Source: CAYRNY01 sp964425755 (GTDB lineage: Bacteria; Chloroflexota; Anaerolineae; Aggregatilineales; Aggregatilineaceae). From it: a DNA stretch of 64,000 nt. Position 1 is the first letter of the stretch; the number at the start of each line of letters is the position of its first letter. The stretch lies in NCBI GenBank assembly GCA_964425755.1, contig CAYRNY010000007.1, positions 62,001 to 126,000 on the forward strand. The letters run 5' to 3'. The translations under genes were made by a program, and so were the position numbers. The notes below the pieces were generated by a model. It saw only the letters and a program-made list of their open reading frames with translations. It was not told the origin of the DNA and searched no databases. Below, piece after piece: positions 61,007 through 64,000 of this stretch.

Positions 61007-61804
61007 TCACTCCAACGGGCGCGTCTGGATAAAGTTGACCGTCGCCAGGTTTTGCTGGCACGATCCCGGAAATACGATCTCGACCACCGGCGAGACACGC
61101 GTCCCGTTCGCCCACAACTCGACCGTGTAGAGACCCGTCCGGGGCTGGTTGCCGAGCACGACCTCCCACCCGGAAGGGCCGTAAAATGTATTGGTGCCGG
61201 TTAACGTGGTCCGCTGTTCGATATCCGTGCCGTTCACACGCACCTGCACGCCGATCACCGGGTCGCCGCCCGTCGTCGTCACCTGCCCCGCGATGCCCTG
61301 CCAGTTACACCCGGCAGCGTTGGCGAAATTCGCGCGCAAGATCAGCGAGTCCGGCTGCACGATGAACGGGAATTCCGTCGTCGGCGTCGGGGTCGGGCCG
61401 ATCGGTGTCACGGTCGGGGTCGGCGTGGCGGTGGCGGTAGGCGTCGCAGTGGGTGGGATCAGGGTGTTAGTCGGCGACAGCGTGAACGTCGGGGTGATCG
61501 TCGGCGTGCGGGTCACGGTTGGGGTCAGCGTGACGGTGGCGGTCGCGGTAGGTGTCGCCGTGGGCGTCTCTGTCGGAAGGTCCGTCGGGGTGGCGGTGGG
61601 CGTCAGGGACGGCGTCCAAGAAGGCTTCGGCGTGGGCGACAGGATCACGACCTGTGTCGGCAGCGTCTCGTCCTCTTCCGGCGCGAAGATCGGCGGTTCC
61701 ATCGTGTCGCCCGCGATGCTGATCACGACCGCGATGACCAGGATCGTCGCCAGGAAGAACAAGAGCGTCACGAGATTAAAAAACGCGTTTGCGGCGCGGT
61801 TCAT
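61007..61804 (-). CDS. Membrane-anchored Thr-Pro-rich protein, paralogue 2
   Basis: A 265-aa protein like its downstream neighbour: one TM helix (VTLLFFLATILVIAVVISIAG), an acidic stretch (APEEDETLPTQ), a long Thr-Pro linker (about 55-140), and a C-terminal domain with CNWQGIAGQVTTTGGDPVIG, PSGWEVVLGNQPRTGLYTV and GSCQQNLATVNFIQTRPLE. The CxWxxIAG, GWEV and PRTxxYTV motifs align with paralogue 3. It probably forms with the flanking two genes an operon of extracytoplasmic proteins arising by duplication. Confidence 0.75.
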   Translation of the reverse strand: MNRAANAFFNLVTLLFFLATILVIAVVISIAGDTMEPPIFAPEEDETLPTQVVILSPTPKPSWTPSLTPTATPTDLPTETPTATPTATATVTLTPTVTRTPTITPTFTLSPTNTLIPPTATPTATATPTPTVTPIGPTPTPTTEFPFIVQPDSLILRANFANAAGCNWQGIAGQVTTTGGDPVIGVQVRVNGTDIEQRTTLTGTNTFYGPSGWEVVLGNQPRTGLYTVELWANGTRVSPVVEIVFPGSCQQNLATVNFIQTRPLE

Positions 61805-61825
61805 CGTCCCTACGCCCCCTTATCG

Positions 61826-62062
61826 CTACTCTGCATCCGGTACGGGTGTCTCTGGCGGCGTCACCTCCTGGCCGGGCACCGGTGACGGTGTCAGCGTCAG
61901 GGGCACGGCCTGTGTCGGCAACACTTCGTCATCACCCGGTGCCAGGATGGGGGCTTCCATCGCATCCGTGGCTACAGCCAGCACGACGATTCCCACCAGC
62001 AGTGTCAACACCAGGAACACCGCCGCGATGACATCAAAAAACAAATTTGACCCCTGGCCCAT
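61826..62062 (-). CDS. Short Thr-Pro membrane protein, paralogue 1
   Basis: A 78-aa protein made only of the N-terminal part of the same family: TM helix (FFDVIAAVFLVLTLLVGIVVLAV), then DAMEAPILAPGDDEVLPTQ, which closely matches DTMEPPIFAPEEDETLPTQ in the next gene, and a short Pro-rich tail. The globular domain is missing, so it is either a truncated duplicate or a separate membrane peptide. It is 21 nt upstream of paralogue 2 and starts the group of three. Confidence 0.7.
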   Translation of the reverse strand: MGQGSNLFFDVIAAVFLVLTLLVGIVVLAVATDAMEAPILAPGDDEVLPTQAVPLTLTPSPVPGQEVTPPETPVPDAE

Positions 62063-62147
62063 CTCTTGTGTCTCCTGTGCTCAGCAGGTCCCCATCATGC
62101 CGCGCGACATGCACACACGGCACGACGGGGGACCTGACAACGACTAT

Positions 62148-63146
62148 CTACTCCACCACGCCAACGAACCGTTCGATCGTGGCATCCTGGCGCTGGGTCT
62201 CCAGCCAGTCGAGGAACTTCTGCTGCCGGGCCTGCGCGACATCCGCGGGCGACAACGGGCGATCCTCGACGCGTTCAAGCGTCTGCACGACGTGGAAACC
62301 GAGACTGCTCCGCACCGGGTCCGGCGCGGTCTGCCCCGGTTCCAGCGCGAAGATCGCGTCTTCGATCTCCTGCTGCAGCAGCACACCGCGCGGCACCCAG
62401 CCCAGGTCACCGCCAGACGGGGCGCTCGACGAATCCAGCGAGTACTGCGTCGCCAACTGCGCGAAGTCCGCGCCCGCCTGCAACTGGTTCAGTAGATCGC
62501 GTGCGGCGGCTTCGTCCGCCACGAGGATATGGCGTGCATGGACCTGCGGGGCGCTGTCGGGCACTTCCGCCACGACCTCGCTCATCTGCTGGACCAGCAG
62601 CACGTCGCGCACAACCTCGCGGTATTCGTCCAGTGTGTACAACTGCGCTTCCAGCACCTCTTCAAGCGTCGTGTCGTTCGCCTCCGCAAGCGACACCTGC
62701 AGCGCGATCTCCTCGTCGACCGCCTCGTCGCCGATCGTGATGTCGAGTTCCGCCGCCGCCTGCTCGATCAAGAGCTGGTCGATCATGGCATCCAGCACGC
62801 TCGCGTCAAATGCCTCCTGGGTCGCCGGCTCGATCTGCATCCCCAGGGCGCGGCGCGCGCGCTCGCGTTCGAATTCGGCCAGCGTGATCGGCTCGCCGTT
62901 CACGCTGGCAGCGAGCGGGGCTTCCGGCGTGGCCTGTGGCGCAAGGACGTTCCCCGACCCCGCCGCGAGCGCAGCATCACCCGCAGCGGCGGCATTGCTG
63001 AGCGCCGCTTCCGCACTTGACGGAATCACCCCACCACCATTGGTGTTCTCATCGTCCCCGGCACACGCTGCCACCAGCGCGACCAAAGCCATTAATCCCA
63101 GGCTAAACGCCACCAGGCGCATCCAATGCGATTGCTTTACGCGCAC
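62148..63146 (-). CDS. Parvulin-type peptidyl-prolyl isomerase lipoprotein (PrsA/SurA-like)
   Basis: A 332-aa extracytoplasmic foldase. The lipobox LVAAC places the lipid-modified Cys at 28. A SurA_N-like chaperone region (VNGEPITLAEFERERARRA, then helices to about 190) precedes the parvulin domain (HARHILVADEAAARDLLNQL, FAQLATQYSLD, GGDLGWVPRG, SLGFHVVQTLERVED). It folds exported proteins at the outer face of the membrane, possibly including the many Thr-Pro proteins encoded nearby. It is 86 nt from the Thr-Pro group and on the same strand. Confidence 0.9.
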   Translation of the reverse strand: MRVKQSHWMRLVAFSLGLMALVALVAACAGDDENTNGGGVIPSSAEAALSNAAAAGDAALAAGSGNVLAPQATPEAPLAASVNGEPITLAEFERERARRALGMQIEPATQEAFDASVLDAMIDQLLIEQAAAELDITIGDEAVDEEIALQVSLAEANDTTLEEVLEAQLYTLDEYREVVRDVLLVQQMSEVVAEVPDSAPQVHARHILVADEAAARDLLNQLQAGADFAQLATQYSLDSSSAPSGGDLGWVPRGVLLQQEIEDAIFALEPGQTAPDPVRSSLGFHVVQTLERVEDRPLSPADVAQARQQKFLDWLETQRQDATIERFVGVVE

Positions 63147-63181
63147 GATCGCTCCTTACACTACTTGTCCATTCGATAACG

Positions 63182-63204
63182 ACCGGGCCGCACTGCAGCC
63201 CGGT
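63182..63204 (-). terminator. Hairpin after the RNase J gene
   Basis: ACCGGGC pairs with GCCCGGT around a 9-nt loop, 53 nt past the RNase J stop and before the parvulin gene start. T-tract weak. Confidence 0.4.
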
Positions 63205-63256
63205 ATCCTAATTATGCAGGGCGGCTGGCGATGGCGCAACTGCCCCTGCGTCCCCG

Positions 63257-64000
63257 TTAGCGCGGTATCTCGCGCACGAACGCGAAAACCATCGGGCGGC
63301 GCTTGGTCTCGTTGTAGAAGAACTTGGACAGCGCGTCCTCGACCTTGCGCGTCAGGTTCGTACCCTGGAAGCTCGCCACCGTCTCCGCGACGACATCCTG
63401 CGCCCGGTCGAGCAGGTCTTCGGATTCGCGCAGGAACACGAACCCGCGCGAAATGAACTCCGGCTCCTCGTATAAGCCCCCGGTCGCCTCGTCCACCAGC
63501 ACCAGCACGCTCACAAAACCGTCGCTGGCGAGCACCTCGCGATCGCGCATTACGATCGGGCCGACATCCCCGATGCCCTTGCCGTCCACAAACACGTAAC
63601 CGCCCGGCACGCGCTCGCCCACCTCGATCGAATCTTCCGTGAGCAAAATCTCGGTACCGTTCTCGACCACGACCGTGTTCTCCGGCGGCGTGCCGAGTTC
63701 CTGCGCCAGCAGCGCATGCTGCGTCAGGTGGCGCAGCTCGCCGTGCACCGGGATGAAGAAGCGCGGGCGCACCAGGTTATGCAGCAGCTTGAGTTCCTCG
63801 CGCCGCGCGTGTCCCGATACATGCACCTGCGCGACCGGGTGGTAAATCACGTGTGCGCCGCCCTGGATCAGCTTGTTGATCGTGCGGTGGACCAGCTCCT
63901 CGTTGCCGGGGATCGGGTGGGCCGACATGATCACGGTGTCGCCGTGCCGGATCTCCAACTGGCGGTGGCGGCCCCACGCGAGGCGGCCCAGCACCGCCGA
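63257..64000 (-). CDS. Ribonuclease J, C-terminal part (gene runs off the right end)
   Basis: The last about 248 residues of a metallo-beta-lactamase-fold exo/endoribonuclease involved in mRNA decay and rRNA maturation. The reading frame is open to the window edge, so the start and the HxHxDH motif lie outside. Visible parts: SAHPIPGNEELVHRTINKL, the zinc-site HVSGHARREELKLL, PRFFIPVHGELRHLTQHA, and the C-terminal domain through VEDALSKFFYNETKRRPMV. No frameshifts. Confidence 0.93.
   Translation of the reverse strand, partial: SAVLGRLAWGRHRQLEIRHGDTVIMSAHPIPGNEELVHRTINKLIQGGAHVIYHPVAQVHVSGHARREELKLLHNLVRPRFFIPVHGELRHLTQHALLAQELGTPPENTVVVENGTEILLTEDSIEVGERVPGGYVFVDGKGIGDVGPIVMRDREVLASDGFVSVLVLVDEATGGLYEEPEFISRGFVFLRESEDLLDRAQDVVAETVASFQGTNLTRKVEDALSKFFYNETKRRPMVFAFVREIPR

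Overview
The window is GC-rich, densely coded chromosomal DNA that looks like a Chloroflexota (Anaerolineae-like) genome. I infer this from several traits together: secreted and membrane proteins with long Thr-Pro linkers, a Ser/Thr kinase fused to a TolB-type propeller, signal peptides cleaved at Ala-Gln, a Uma2-family nuclease and a tocopherol-cyclase-like gene. No ribosomal marker is present, so this placement is an inference.

Layout. 0.2-5.3 kb: a dolichol-phosphate-mannose-synthase-like glycosyltransferase and a very large fusion of a YfhO-type membrane glycosyltransferase with a polysaccharide flippase. 5.3-7.3 kb: an AT-richer island carrying a restriction-modification pair (a NotI-family endonuclease and a D12-class adenine methylase). 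7.5-17.1 kb: asnS, a GNAT/NUDIX/GH1/membrane-protein run, a Uma2 protein and a TetR-MMPL exporter unit. 17.3-21.6 kb: metabolic singletons (NAD-binding protein, aldo/keto reductase, MaoC dehydratase, histidine phosphatase, metallophosphoesterase) and tRNA-Glu. 22-24.6 kb: a Met/Trp-rich repetitive secreted protein beside a two-component system whose sensor also has a Met-rich extracytoplasmic segment. 24.7-30.1 kb: mixed genes (secreted protein, DUF3267 zincin, tocopherol-cyclase-like, FHA, DRG-like GTPase, HAD phosphatase).

30.2-46 kb is the most distinctive region. It is a type VII (ESX/WXG100)-like secretion locus interlaced with phospho-signalling proteins. It contains an EccC/EssC-like triple ATPase, a YukD/EsaB-like ubiquitin fold fused to FHA, a membrane-anchored pseudokinase resembling EssB, four WXG100-type proteins in an A-B-A-B order, a propeller-bearing Ser/Thr kinase, a PP2C phosphatase with an extracytoplasmic SH3-like end, and a VWA-FHA membrane protein. 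I see no EccB, EccD, mycosin, EsaA or EssA homologue in the window. I propose that secretion is gated by phosphothreonine/FHA recognition.

46.1-52 kb: a LOG-family protein and a pstSCAB phosphate importer whose PstA carries a large internally duplicated insertion. 52.3-57.4 kb: redox genes, namely a Crp/Fnr regulator, a thioredoxin-fold protein and a flavoprotein disulfide reductase, then divergent oxyR and catalase with a nearly perfect OxyR site between them. 57.5-64 kb: an M23/LysM envelope peptidase, a KaiC-like ATPase, three tandem paralogous Thr-Pro membrane proteins, a parvulin lipoprotein and the C-terminal part of RNase J, which runs off the right end.
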